Below, piece by piece: positions 47,702 to 56,973 of a DNA stretch of 64,000 bases. The translations under genes and the position numbers were made by a program. The stretch comes from a virus: positions 1 through 64,000 of IMG/VR virus record IMGVR_UViG_3300035698_017294; one strand, 5' to 3'. The notes beneath the pieces are model-generated. The model saw only the letters and a list, made by a program, of their open reading frames with translations, was not told where the DNA came from and made no database searches. Each line of letters opens with the position of its first letter. Within the stretch, counting starts at the first letter, position 1.

Positions 47702-48756
47702 TAGCATATTCTTTCTGTAGGCTGTTGTTTAGCAAACTCCAACGTCTTCGCCGATTCATGCTCTAATAAAATATAAAATATTTTACTAATATCAGCAGTC
47801 TTACCACTTAAAACTAAATCGACTAGGCTAATAGATTCAACGGAACTATAATATTTTTTCCTATCATCACATATAGATACCCCTATGACATGTTTCAAGT
47901 TCATTTTAATTGACATAGCCCATTCTGTACTTAGCAGGAATACGTCGTTAAGGGAGCATGCGTTTAACATGAAAGCACCATTTTCACCATTAAGTAATAA
48001 TCCATCACTTAAATAGAAAAGTGCTAAGACTTCATCCTGCGTTAAGGTATCATTTATTTCGTGATAATTGGTGTGCGCAGGAGATATGGTTTGTGGCGGA
48101 AACCCTATATTTACGATATTCATACCCGAATCTAAAATTTTAGTTATTATATTCGGTAAGTTTGGTATTATGTTAAGAGTATTCGTGTTAGGTTGCTTTT
48201 TTGAGAAGTTCCGTGTTATAATTATGTATGTTTTGTTGTCAAAGTATTTGTTATATTTTTCTTTAATCTTGAGAAAGGTTGGATAATAGGGTTTTAAGCT
48301 ATTACCATCTTGAATATAATCTGAGATAAATCTAAAATCTCTACGATAGCAGGATGCGAGATCTTTGTCTCGCACAGAATACCATTCTCGAAATAAAATG
48401 TAATCTCTTATGTTTCGCATAAGAAATTCATTATAAAAGATTACGTTTTCTGGATTTATGCTGCTATAGTTAGTGTTAACATGTGTGATGAATTTTTCCT
48501 TAGTATCAGTTACATTGCGATCCCCAAGGTAATCTAAAATATCTGGAAGGGCTCCCTTTTGACTTTTCATATAATCTGTCGAAAATACTAAAAGCTTATC
48601 GGCTTCGGGAATTACACCTATTACATTCTCTGGTATTGCTACAATTACTTGTATAGGATCGGTGTAGGTTTGTCGCAGTTTATAGATAAAAACATTTAGT
48701 CTAAAAAAAGCATTAAACTCAAATATTGGGGCGTATATTATAAAAGTTTCCACCAC
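47701..48756 (-). CDS. Unknown protein, possible GT-B-type glycosyltransferase
   Basis: The product is 351 residues, with a two-domain layout of alternating helix and strand: first half with IVAIPENVIGVI, second half with TYIIITRNFSKKQPN, MNIVNIGFPP and YLSDGLLLNGENGAFMLNAC. The latter part resembles the donor-binding half of GT-B enzymes, but there is no reliable motif. It lies within the sugar operon and is richer in A+T than the neighbouring Gmd/ColD genes by eye. Confidence 0.5.
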   Translation of the reverse strand: MVETFIIYAPIFEFNAFFRLNVFIYKLRQTYTDPIQVIVAIPENVIGVIPEADKLLVFSTDYMKSQKGALPDILDYLGDRNVTDTKEKFITHVNTNYSSINPENVIFYNEFLMRNIRDYILFREWYSVRDKDLASCYRRDFRFISDYIQDGNSLKPYYPTFLKIKEKYNKYFDNKTYIIITRNFSKKQPNTNTLNIIPNLPNIITKILDSGMNIVNIGFPPQTISPAHTNYHEINDTLTQDEVLALFYLSDGLLLNGENGAFMLNACSLNDVFLLSTEWAMSIKMNLKHVIGVSICDDRKKYYSSVESISLVDLVLSGKTADISKIFYILLEHESAKTLEFAKQQPTERIC

Positions 48757-49049
48757 ACCTCCAAGTCTTCAATAGTAAATGCTTTGTCGTCTATAAACAA
48801 ATCGAATGCAGGTTTTCCAAATTTAAGCTCGTGATACTTTACTTTCCAACGCTTGAGTTGGGCTTTAGTAATTTTTGACCAATCTTTTTTAGATTGCGTT
48901 CCACGAGCTGTCCAGTATATAATACGATGGCCTTGATCAAATAACTTATTTATCATTTTTATTTTATCTGCACGAGGCATCGCAAGCGAGTAATCCATGT
49001 GCGGCGATTCCGTACATATTGTGTTATCTATATCGACATAAATTATCAT
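48738..49049 (-). CDS. Small HAD-like phosphatase
   Basis: The product is 103 residues. DIDNTIC (D-x-D-x-T) at residues 6-12 is HAD motif I, and FDLFIDDKA supplies motif IV Asp residues. IYWTARG holds the motif II Thr. It is short, with no cap, typical of capsule-type sugar HADs. It might act on a phosphorylated nonulosonate or a similar sugar. Confidence 0.7.
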   Translation of the reverse strand: MIIYVDIDNTICTESPHMDYSLAMPRADKIKMINKLFDQGHRIIYWTARGTQSKKDWSKITKAQLKRWKVKYHELKFGKPAFDLFIDDKAFTIEDLEVWWKLL

Positions 49050-49897
49050 TATTTTCTTAATCTTTTTCTAGTTTTGATTTCGGCTTCGGTTACCTGTTTA
49101 TCAGGACTCCCCAACATCTTTTCTATATCAGCACATCTTTTATATAGCATATCCATAGCTAATATTTCAAGACTAGCATGTTGATCGGTGCCCCAAAGTT
49201 TTTTAGATAGTGTAATATGCCTTTCAATTACTTTGGCGCCAAGTGATACCGCAAGAACGGTAGGTTCTAAATCTTCTTCGTGCCCTGAGTACCCTATTGT
49301 ACAACCATATCGTTGCCTTAGGGTATCTATCACACGCAAATTAATTTGATCGACAGGGGTCGGATATGCTGAATTACAATGCATAATCACTGGGTTATGC
49401 GTTTTGGAAATAATTAAATTAACAGCTGAATCTATCTCTTCTAATGTTGACATTCCCGTCGAGATTAGAAGTGGTATATTAGTAGAGCACAAACGACGAA
49501 TTAATTCTAAATCAGTAACTAGTGCTGAAGGTATTTTAATGAAAGGTGGGTTAAATTGTGTAATGAACTCTAAACTTGGAATATCCCATACTGATGCTGT
49601 CCAGTCAATTGGTTTTTGTTTGCAATAGGAATTTATGTCAGAATAATTTTTTGCAGTTAGTTCAACTTTATATCTATAGTCTAAATACGATATTCGCCCC
49701 CAAGGAGTATCACGCATTATATTTTTTTGATGTTCTGGAACACATGTAGCTGGGTCACGTTTTTGAAATTTGGCACAATCCCAGTTACACGCAAAAACTG
49801 CATCTAGCAATTTCTTAACAATGCTCATATCCCCGTTATGGTTAATTCCTATTTCGCCAACAAAGTAAGGTTTTTCTAGGGCGTTAAAATCTACCAT
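49049..49897 (-). CDS. NeuB-like nonulosonate synthase lacking the SAF domain
   Basis: The product is 282 residues from the ATG at 49897, behind GGGGGA. TIM-barrel motifs: VGEIGINHNGD, CAKFQKRD, LISTGMSTLEEID, MHCNSAYPTP and VIERHITL. The enzyme joins PEP with an N-acyl-mannosamine-type sugar. The protein ends at RKRLRK, where NeuB normally continues into the antifreeze-like (SAF) domain, so the C-terminal domain is missing. It overlaps the SDR gene by 7 bases. Confidence 0.8.
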   Translation of the reverse strand: MVDFNALEKPYFVGEIGINHNGDMSIVKKLLDAVFACNWDCAKFQKRDPATCVPEHQKNIMRDTPWGRISYLDYRYKVELTAKNYSDINSYCKQKPIDWTASVWDIPSLEFITQFNPPFIKIPSALVTDLELIRRLCSTNIPLLISTGMSTLEEIDSAVNLIISKTHNPVIMHCNSAYPTPVDQINLRVIDTLRQRYGCTIGYSGHEEDLEPTVLAVSLGAKVIERHITLSKKLWGTDQHASLEILAMDMLYKRCADIEKMLGSPDKQVTEAEIKTRKRLRK

Positions 49898-50571
49898 GCT
49901 GTCCATCCCCCATCTACTACTATATTTGATCCAGTCATATAGGAACAGTTTTTTGAGCACATGTAGTTTAAAAGTTCATTTAATTCGTTATTTGCCATCA
50001 TTCGCTTTAAAGGAGTATGTTCAGCATATTTATCTTTAAAATCCTTGCTTTGCTCAAATAGTACGCCCCCCGGGCTTACACAATTAACTAGGAATTGTGG
50101 AGAGAGGTGTGTAGCGAGATGTTTTGTAAGTTGTATAACTCCTGCCTTAGAAACACTATACCCGATATGTTTTTCGCCTGCTTCATATAGATCAGGCCTA
50201 GGTGAGACTAAACCATATGTAGAAGATACATTAACTATATGCCCAATTTTATTGTTAGCGGCGAAAGCTCTACAAACAGAAAATAGTGCTACTAGATTTA
50301 TGTCAAGGTAATCTTTAAAAGAGCTAAGAGAGATATCGAACAGAGTTTGGCATTTTCCGGAGTTATCGACGTGATCATTCAAAGCGAACATGTTTATTAA
50401 ATAGTTAGCTTTATTATGAGTGAAGAAATGATTAACTTCTTTTTCGTTTGTTAGGTCGTTACCCAGTTTAGTGTCACATCTAATAACTTGTGTTTCTTTT
50501 TGCTCCTCAAGAAATGCACTTATGCTTGATCCAATTAATCCTTCTGAGCCGGTAACTATTATAGTTCTCAT
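49891..50571 (-). CDS. Short-chain dehydrogenase/reductase (PtmA-like)
   Basis: The product is 226 residues. TGSEGLIGSS is at the N terminus; the catalytic triad is VNVSSTYG and YSVSKAG (Y-x-x-x-K), and the C terminus is typical (GSNIVVDGGWTAW). Such SDRs stand beside NeuB and cytidylyltransferases in legionaminate-type clusters (PtmA). The exact substrate is unknown. It overlaps the aminotransferase gene by 4 bases. Confidence 0.75.
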   Translation of the reverse strand: MRTIIVTGSEGLIGSSISAFLEEQKETQVIRCDTKLGNDLTNEKEVNHFFTHNKANYLINMFALNDHVDNSGKCQTLFDISLSSFKDYLDINLVALFSVCRAFAANNKIGHIVNVSSTYGLVSPRPDLYEAGEKHIGYSVSKAGVIQLTKHLATHLSPQFLVNCVSPGGVLFEQSKDFKDKYAEHTPLKRMMANNELNELLNYMCSKNCSYMTGSNIVVDGGWTAW

Positions 50572-51761
50572 TTGAAAAGTTCTCTTATTGCTTTTTCCAA
50601 TATTTCAGCCTGCTTATCGGCTTCTGACTTATTATAGTTTGTTTGGAAAACCATTAGATTTTTTTGGAGTGACTCTGCAATTGGGCATAGCCCAGGTTTG
50701 TATGAAATATTACCGTATATCTCAGGTAATCTTTTTCTAAACTCTCCTGTTTGCATTAATGGCTCCAGGTAAGGCACGCTCCAAGCACTGTAAAATGCTT
50801 CTCCACCCAGTTCTACAACTTTAGTTTGAAACTCTTTCCAACTTACTCCGTGTGTACTGCCGTTAAATCGGGCAGCAACTGACCAGTAGGAATGGATTGC
50901 ATTAGAAGAAATAGTTTGTAATCCAAATATACCTTGCCCAGTGTTAAGTGCACGGGAAATAATTTCGCCAGCGTAATACCTTTTTTGGACTAAATCTTCT
51001 AATTGCTCTAGTTGCCCCAGGGCCACAGCTGAACATAACTCTGATAATCTGTAATTCCAGCCTAGTGAATCATGTCTTTTGTATAAAGGATCCTTAAAAA
51101 CTATTGGGTCAAGCTTGACTTTTCCTTCATCTGCTTTTAAAGCTTTAAAACCGTGGCCTCCTAATTTTCGCGCTTTAACTGCTAAGTCTGCATTATCGGT
51201 GATTAATATTCCCCCTTCCCCGCAGGACAGATGCTTTGAAGTTTCGAAACTGAAACTTGACATATCGCCGTGTTCCCCAACTATTTTATTATTATAAACT
51301 CCTAAAAAGCATTCTGCATTATCCTCGATTACGGGAATACCATGCCGTTTTGATATTTCCATAATGGCTTTCATGTCGCAAGGTACTCCGTAGACACTTA
51401 CAGTCATAATGGCTTTAGTTTTTTTGGTTATTTTATTTTTTATACTTTCAGGATCTATAGTAAAAGTATAGGGAGACACATCAGCGTAGACTGGAATAGC
51501 GTTAGCGTGTAAAGTGGCTGCTGTATTCATTATCACAGTAAGTGCTGGGGAGATAACCTCATCTCCCGCTCGAACACCCACAGCTTCTAAAGCTGCGTGT
51601 AGGGTTGATGTGCCAGAATTAAAGGCTATTCCGTATTTTTTGTTGAACTTATTAGCGAAAGCTTTTTCAAGCGTAGTAGTGAAATCACCTTGTGTAGCAC
51701 TATGTTTATCCTCAAACAAAACCTGCGCAAGGTATTTTAGTTCGTTTCCATCATATTTCAT
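50568..51761 (-). CDS. DegT/DnrJ/EryC1 aminotransferase
   Basis: The product is 397 residues. The PLP-binding pattern is NSGTSTLHAALE and IEDNAECFLG, with the catalytic Lys in FETSKHLSCGEGG, so unlike the ColD-like protein this is a normal sugar aminotransferase. It transfers an amino group to a keto sugar, consistent with an amino-nonulosonate or amino-deoxy sugar. It overlaps both neighbours. Confidence 0.85.
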   Translation of the reverse strand: MKYDGNELKYLAQVLFEDKHSATQGDFTTTLEKAFANKFNKKYGIAFNSGTSTLHAALEAVGVRAGDEVISPALTVIMNTAATLHANAIPVYADVSPYTFTIDPESIKNKITKKTKAIMTVSVYGVPCDMKAIMEISKRHGIPVIEDNAECFLGVYNNKIVGEHGDMSSFSFETSKHLSCGEGGILITDNADLAVKARKLGGHGFKALKADEGKVKLDPIVFKDPLYKRHDSLGWNYRLSELCSAVALGQLEQLEDLVQKRYYAGEIISRALNTGQGIFGLQTISSNAIHSYWSVAARFNGSTHGVSWKEFQTKVVELGGEAFYSAWSVPYLEPLMQTGEFRKRLPEIYGNISYKPGLCPIAESLQKNLMVFQTNYNKSEADKQAEILEKAIRELFK

Positions 51762-52521
51762 GTTTTATCTTAAAGTTTGTTGTTTTTAATTGGTTTTGCC
51801 GCCACTCAGCATGTCTAAACATATTGGTGTTTTTCAAGTGCTTATTAGCATTTATGTACTCCAATATTTCTTTTAACGTGCATTCCTTTTGTAGTACAAA
51901 ACTGTGGCCTAGCCCTGTTATGAGATGTTTGAAAAAGTCTAAATCCTCTTTGTAATCTAAAGTTAATCGAATTGTGTTATCCTTATACCCATCAGGTACG
52001 GATTTTAATTGGCTTATATCGATATTTGGTATTTTGGTAAAATAAGGTTCTATCATTTCAGTATCATCTGTATCTTTTATATCACAAACGTGTTGTAACG
52101 CTTTGCGGCTTATCCCATAAGTAAACCCACCGCATACGATACTGGGGCTATAAATAAAATCGTTACCTAAATGCTCGTGTTGGGAAAATGCTAAATCTGC
52201 CAGATGTGGATCACACAATAAATCGTCTCCGTCAGCCGTTACGAAAAAGTTTATATTAAAAGCTTTGCATGCGCTATTCCAGCGAATAAGTTTATCAGTT
52301 TTACTTCCTCTAAAATATTGTATATCGTGCTTAATTGCTAATTCGCATAGTTTGTCGTCTTCGGAATTTTCTGTTGTACACAATATTATTTTGCCAGCCA
52401 AAAGACTATGCTTCATTCTCAGTATCACGTAGACGATTGTGGGAATTCCACATATAGTTAAAAGTGCCTTATTTGGTAATCGCTTTGAGCCTGTTCTGAC
52501 TGTAATAAAAATTGCATTCAT
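51751..52521 (-). CDS. Cytidylyltransferase-type nucleotide sugar synthase (SpsF-like)
   Basis: The product is 256 residues. The N terminus FITVRTGSKRLPNKALLTICG matches the CTP-binding loop of CMP-sugar synthetases and SpsF. A DDLL...D pattern and a C-terminal half with a long helical end follow. It would activate the acidic sugar as CMP-sugar. It overlaps neighbours by 4-11 bases. Confidence 0.8.
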   Translation of the reverse strand: MNAIFITVRTGSKRLPNKALLTICGIPTIVYVILRMKHSLLAGKIILCTTENSEDDKLCELAIKHDIQYFRGSKTDKLIRWNSACKAFNINFFVTADGDDLLCDPHLADLAFSQHEHLGNDFIYSPSIVCGGFTYGISRKALQHVCDIKDTDDTEMIEPYFTKIPNIDISQLKSVPDGYKDNTIRLTLDYKEDLDFFKHLITGLGHSFVLQKECTLKEILEYINANKHLKNTNMFRHAEWRQNQLKTTNFKIKHEI

Positions 52522-53939
52522 ACTTGCCTAAATCCTCTAAAATCGCTATTATGTTCTAAATATAAAAGTCTCGATTGTTCCCTACTAATGTTCAATTTTT
52601 TAGAGTAGTAGTTATTAATTAAGATCTGATTTGCTTCGAATAGGGCTTTATGAAATCCATCGTCAGTTAAATTGGTAAAATTTATAGTTAGCAAATCTGA
52701 ATTTAAATGTTTAGTTTCGTAGAAATCTTGTACTGGATTATCTTTAGATAATAATCCTTGGTCTACGGCGTAGTTAAATAAGGGAGTACCAGGATAAGGT
52801 GTGACAGGCCTAATAGTACGCAATTCGGCACAATTATCGTACTTTAATAGGAAGTCGACTCCCTTTCTCAAGGTATCACAGGTTTCTCCAAGATTCCCCC
52901 ATATTATATTAAACCCGATGTGGATATTTTCTTTTTGTGTAGCTTCGATACCTTTTATTATGGTTGAAACTGTTAGTGATTTATTCATTAATTCTAATGC
53001 ATTATCATCCATAGATTCTATGCCGTAATTAATGTATATGCATCCTGCTTTTTTCATCAACGCTAAGATTTTACTATTCGCATAATTTAGTCTTCCGTTG
53101 CATTCCCAAGTAAACTTTCTATACTTTTCTTGGTATCTTATAAAACTCTCGCAAAGTGAAGTTATTCGTTTTTCCCCCAACATTAACAGTTCATCTGAAA
53201 ATACAAAATAGTTGATATCATGTAAGTTTTGTAAGTAACTTATTTCGTGTATAATGCTTTCTGCACTTCTACTTCTATGCCCTTTATCCATTCTATAGCA
53301 AAAGTTACAACGAAATGGGCATCCTCGTCCAGATAGTATTGGCATAGAGAAGTCAGTAGCTTTAATCCAAGGCGTGCGTATTAATTTGTAATGGTTTATG
53401 GGGAATGAATCGTAGGCAGGCATTGGTAATTTATCAATATTTTTAATCTGGTCTCTTGCTGAATTTATTCTTATCTCGTTATTTTCTTGATAAGCTATGC
53501 CAGGAATATTGGTAAAATTTGTATTACTTTTAAAGGCTTGCACTACTTCTTTAATCGTTTCTTCTCCCTCCCCCATAACAACAAGGTCGGCATTAGTTTT
53601 ATTTAAGAAATATTTGGGATCAGGTGAGGGCCCGTGTCCGCCCAATAGGAATAAAGCTGGTCTGTTTTTTGAGTGGTTAATAGCATTCGAGAGCCCGATT
53701 AATTTTTTAAATTGCCAATAACCTGCTATAACCCCTATTCCTATTAAATCGAAAGGTTCTTCTGTATCCAGATAATTGGTTAAGGCACTATCGGGGCTAT
53801 GATTTATATCTTGATGATAAAATGATAAATCACAGTCTTGTCGTAACACACTTGCTAGTGCTGCGATTCCTTGCGGAAACCAACTTATATGTGATTCATT
53901 GTCGTAAATAACAAAAAGAAAACGTGGGTTATTTTTCAT
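52518..53939 (-). CDS. B12-binding-type radical SAM protein
   Basis: The product is 473 residues. The N-terminal part resembles a cobalamin-binding fold (LFVIYDNESHISWFPQGIAAL; IGIGVIAGYW; FLLGGHGPSP). The radical SAM motif CPFRCNFCY lies near residue 210. A TIM-barrel-like C terminus follows. Such enzymes do methylations, rearrangements or C-C bond changes. In this cluster an unusual sugar modification is likely; the reaction cannot be named. Confidence 0.8.
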   Translation of the reverse strand: MKNNPRFLFVIYDNESHISWFPQGIAALASVLRQDCDLSFYHQDINHSPDSALTNYLDTEEPFDLIGIGVIAGYWQFKKLIGLSNAINHSKNRPALFLLGGHGPSPDPKYFLNKTNADLVVMGEGEETIKEVVQAFKSNTNFTNIPGIAYQENNEIRINSARDQIKNIDKLPMPAYDSFPINHYKLIRTPWIKATDFSMPILSGRGCPFRCNFCYRMDKGHRSRSAESIIHEISYLQNLHDINYFVFSDELLMLGEKRITSLCESFIRYQEKYRKFTWECNGRLNYANSKILALMKKAGCIYINYGIESMDDNALELMNKSLTVSTIIKGIEATQKENIHIGFNIIWGNLGETCDTLRKGVDFLLKYDNCAELRTIRPVTPYPGTPLFNYAVDQGLLSKDNPVQDFYETKHLNSDLLTINFTNLTDDGFHKALFEANQILINNYYSKKLNISREQSRLLYLEHNSDFRGFRQV

Positions 53940-54726
53940 GTAAGCTACCTAACTCAAAACTACTATACCATGGGTCCTTTGTGGTATTTATTATTTGAAT
54001 ATTTAAGTTTTGTGCTGATCCTTGCAAAATGTCAAAGTCCTTTTTAACTCGCGGTCTGGCGTTATCCAATCCTCCTACGTCAGGTGATCCTTGTTTATTA
54101 GTAATAATAGTTCCCGGTTTTAAAGCTTTTGCGTATAGGTCTCCACCTCGTGTGTAACTCATATCCATGCCTAAAAGGTAAATTGGATTACATCCCATAA
54201 TAATAGCTGCCGCTATCATATGTAGTGAAACTGAGTCACCGCTACTATAATGTTCTGGGTAATTTGATAATTTTTGGACTTGCTCTTGTATACATAATTG
54301 GTTCTTGTCAATTCGACTACAACAGGATATTCCATTTTTATAGATTTGTCTAGAGCCGTGCGCTGGGCAAGGTTGAGTATTGAAATGTCTTTGATCATAT
54401 CCTAGAAAATCACAAGATAGGTTAGCGTCTATAAAGGAATAGGGAGTTAAATCTATATTGCGAGCATATAAGACGGTAGCGCCTACCTCATTCATTTTTC
54501 TGTGATGCACGGTTATCGACTCCGAACCGCTAGCTAATACCCAATAGTTTGGCTTTGTTTCTATATGCGTGAACCAATCGTTACATGAAAATTGAAGTGA
54601 CGCAGGGTTTTCTTCCATGTAGGTATAAGCTTTCTCTAACTCGTTATTTAAACTGGGACCGTGGCCCATAATCAGAGCTGTTATATTTTTGTGCTTATCT
54701 ACTATATCGTTTAAGTGTAATTTCAT
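53929..54726 (-). CDS. Maf/DUF115-like glycosyltransferase-type protein
   Basis: The product is 265 residues. MGHGPSLNNEL and MGCNPIYLLGMDMSY are typical of DUF115/Maf-related proteins. Maf proteins transfer nonulosonates to flagellin Ser/Thr. Here it stands next to NeuB- and CMP-synthase-like genes. A Cys-rich stretch (ISCCSRIDKNQLC) is unusual. Substrate and acceptor are unknown. Confidence 0.65.
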   Translation of the reverse strand: MKLHLNDIVDKHKNITALIMGHGPSLNNELEKAYTYMEENPASLQFSCNDWFTHIETKPNYWVLASGSESITVHHRKMNEVGATVLYARNIDLTPYSFIDANLSCDFLGYDQRHFNTQPCPAHGSRQIYKNGISCCSRIDKNQLCIQEQVQKLSNYPEHYSSGDSVSLHMIAAAIIMGCNPIYLLGMDMSYTRGGDLYAKALKPGTIITNKQGSPDVGGLDNARPRVKKDFDILQGSAQNLNIQIINTTKDPWYSSFELGSLHEK

Positions 54727-55556
54727 AGCACGCCTTTTAGTATGTTTTCATACATCCAATCCTCTGTAATTGCGTATTGCTGAAAGCTTTGAAAATTGGA
54801 TTTTACAGCTTTGGCTCTTCTATCATAATCTTCATCTGCCAAAGAGGTCAATATTGATTCTAATTCTTTTAAATTAGTAAAATGTAATATACCTTCGGGG
54901 TCAAAGAAGTCTTTTATATTGGGGCATCCCCAATATATAGGTATGGTACCGACAGCAAAGCAATCTAGTAATTTTTCTGTAAAGTAATTTTCAGCTTTGC
55001 AGTTTTCTGTGACCACGGAGAATCGGTATTTTTTTAAACCTTCTTCTTTCCGGCTTAGTCGCACTCCGGTTCCTGTTCCATACAAATCTATAAGGTGTTT
55101 AAAGCGCAAAGCCGCAGCATGGCGAAATTGGTGTCCTAGAGTAGATTTTTTAGTGGAGTAAATCATAGAAACGCTTTTGGTTTTTTGATGAATTTGGTAC
55201 TGTGTTTCCGGTATCCAGCAACCTCCGAATGGAATAAATTTGGTTTTATTGGGGAATTGTGCTAGTAGCTTACTATCGTGAGTCATTGTAAAATCTAATA
55301 GATCTTTGTAGTTTTCAAAGCTTTCATAGCGCGCAGTAGCGTCCATTAATGTATTTTGTCGATTCTCAAGTAACCAGCCTATTTTTATTTTGGAGTTTAC
55401 AGCCTTTATTAAATCTTGGCGAAGATTACGATCGGTAAAAATAGTAATACCATTCCAGTTAAGCTGATCCCGAATATATTCTATTTTGTTAGAATCTTTA
55501 TCGTGTACTGATATTTTAAGATGTCGGAATTCATCATCGAATAAGTTTAATTTCAC
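54723..55556 (-). CDS. Glycosyltransferase family 10 (alpha-1,3/4-fucosyltransferase type)
   Basis: The product is 277 residues. YRFSVVTENCKAENYFTEKL and GTIPIYWGCPNIKDFF are the diagnostic donor-binding segments of GT10. This family uses GDP-L-fucose; some members tolerate related L-galacto sugars such as colitose. It overlaps the GT11 gene by 4 bases. Confidence 0.85.
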   Translation of the reverse strand: MKLNLFDDEFRHLKISVHDKDSNKIEYIRDQLNWNGITIFTDRNLRQDLIKAVNSKIKIGWLLENRQNTLMDATARYESFENYKDLLDFTMTHDSKLLAQFPNKTKFIPFGGCWIPETQYQIHQKTKSVSMIYSTKKSTLGHQFRHAAALRFKHLIDLYGTGTGVRLSRKEEGLKKYRFSVVTENCKAENYFTEKLLDCFAVGTIPIYWGCPNIKDFFDPEGILHFTNLKELESILTSLADEDYDRRAKAVKSNFQSFQQYAITEDWMYENILKGVL

Positions 55557-56299
55557 ATTTTAATCCAATCTAACGGTAGCAAATCTGATAAATCATAGTT
55601 ACACTTTTTAATACCAAGCCACAACTTAGGTGCTACTACCTGTTTATTTGGGTTCACTCCAAGCCATGCACTCCACCAACTAAAACTACTATTGGCAATT
55701 ATGTGATTATCGCATAATGACTGCACGGCCATATCCACATATTGATTATTACCTTCGATAAATATGGAACGACTGTCTGCTAAATTTTCTTTACACCAAT
55801 TTATATCGTCTGATGTTATTATAAAATTACTATCTGGGAATTTATCTTTTGCTTGAGTATAATACTCTGTGCTACAAATTGGAAAACTTTCTGGTTTTGT
55901 TAAGTAGTCGCCTCTACGTACATGAAGGCTTGTATTGATACCAGCGGGTAAAAGTTTTTTTGCTTTATTTAAGATAAATGGTCTAAAAGTAAAATCTTTT
56001 CGTATTACATCTTCTATAGCTTTAAAGTATTTCTCTGATTGGAAATAGCCATATAGATCGCAGTTATCTGGGCAGTTAAAGAGATCGGACCAGTAATGAA
56101 AATGAAGTTCTTGTACAATAGAAGCATCTGGCACTATCCCAGCTATAGCATCTAATAGAAAACATTTAAACAAATGGTGTCCGCTAAGCGGTAAGCACAT
56201 TTCATAATTATTCTTTAGTGCAACAGCTTTAAGTGCTGCGTACTGGAACATTTGGTTTCCTAAATGTCCGTACGAGCCTAATTTAGAAAAGGTAATCAT
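55553..56299 (-). CDS. Glycosyltransferase family 11 (alpha-1,2-fucosyltransferase type)
   Basis: The product is 248 residues. The GDP-binding HVRRGDY segment lies in LHVRRGDYLTKPE, and the conserved IIANSSFSWWSAWLG is intact; the N terminus GHLGNQMFQYAALKA is typical. The enzyme adds a GDP-activated 6-deoxy-L-galacto sugar to a glycan. With the ColD/ColC pair the donor may be GDP-colitose. It overlaps its neighbours. Confidence 0.88.
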   Translation of the reverse strand: MITFSKLGSYGHLGNQMFQYAALKAVALKNNYEMCLPLSGHHLFKCFLLDAIAGIVPDASIVQELHFHYWSDLFNCPDNCDLYGYFQSEKYFKAIEDVIRKDFTFRPFILNKAKKLLPAGINTSLHVRRGDYLTKPESFPICSTEYYTQAKDKFPDSNFIITSDDINWCKENLADSRSIFIEGNNQYVDMAVQSLCDNHIIANSSFSWWSAWLGVNPNKQVVAPKLWLGIKKCNYDLSDLLPLDWIKM

Positions 56300-56973
56300 T
56301 TAAAAATCTCCATTGCGCTTACTTCTTCCCCGATAAAGTTAACCGCTTTATCGTGGTATTGTGCTATAGCTTTGGCTCCAACATGCCCAATATGCTCTAC
56401 TATAGAGGGTAAGGTACAAATTAAATTACCTCCATATTTTTTAACATCTGTAGTTAAAGCCCAATCCCACTCTTCTCCTATTTTAAAAGGATGCTTCTCA
56501 AAATAGTCCATAGCGATTAATAAATTAGCTCCGCCTATTGATGTTTTAGTACAATAATGTCCATGATCGTCTATTAAATCATGCTGGTTAGTTCGTGTAT
56601 CAAAACCAGTAATAACTGGCTGTTGGGTTTCCTGGTATAATTTAACAAGAGCCGTTATCCAATCTTTTGAATACAGCATATCTGCGTCGGTAACTAAAAA
56701 GTATGGAACCTTTTCTACAAGCTTGCGTATTCTAATGTCTTGCGCTATGCGCATTACCTTGCACAATGGAATTCCTATATGCCTATGTACTTGATAGGTC
56801 CATTTATACTCTAAAGCTACACTTCGTAATTGCGCTTGTAAATTTTCGTTAGACCCGTCATCCATAATAATGACTTCGATATCTTCCGGGGTACTAGAAT
56901 TAAAGAGGCTAGTTAAACTACGCAATGTAATGTCATCACGGTTATAAGTGCTTATATATAATGGTATTTTCAT
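56296..56973 (-). CDS. Glycosyltransferase family 2
   Basis: The product is 225 residues. The GT-A nucleotide-binding start IPLYISTYNRDD and VIIMDDGSNEN, then a D-x-D motif in LVTDADMLYS, indicate a metal-dependent family 2 enzyme. It contains no membrane segments, so it is probably cytosolic. The sugar and acceptor are unknown. It overlaps its neighbours by 4 bases. Confidence 0.82.
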   Translation of the reverse strand: MKIPLYISTYNRDDITLRSLTSLFNSSTPEDIEVIIMDDGSNENLQAQLRSVALEYKWTYQVHRHIGIPLCKVMRIAQDIRIRKLVEKVPYFLVTDADMLYSKDWITALVKLYQETQQPVITGFDTRTNQHDLIDDHGHYCTKTSIGGANLLIAMDYFEKHPFKIGEEWDWALTTDVKKYGGNLICTLPSIVEHIGHVGAKAIAQYHDKAVNFIGEEVSAMEIFK

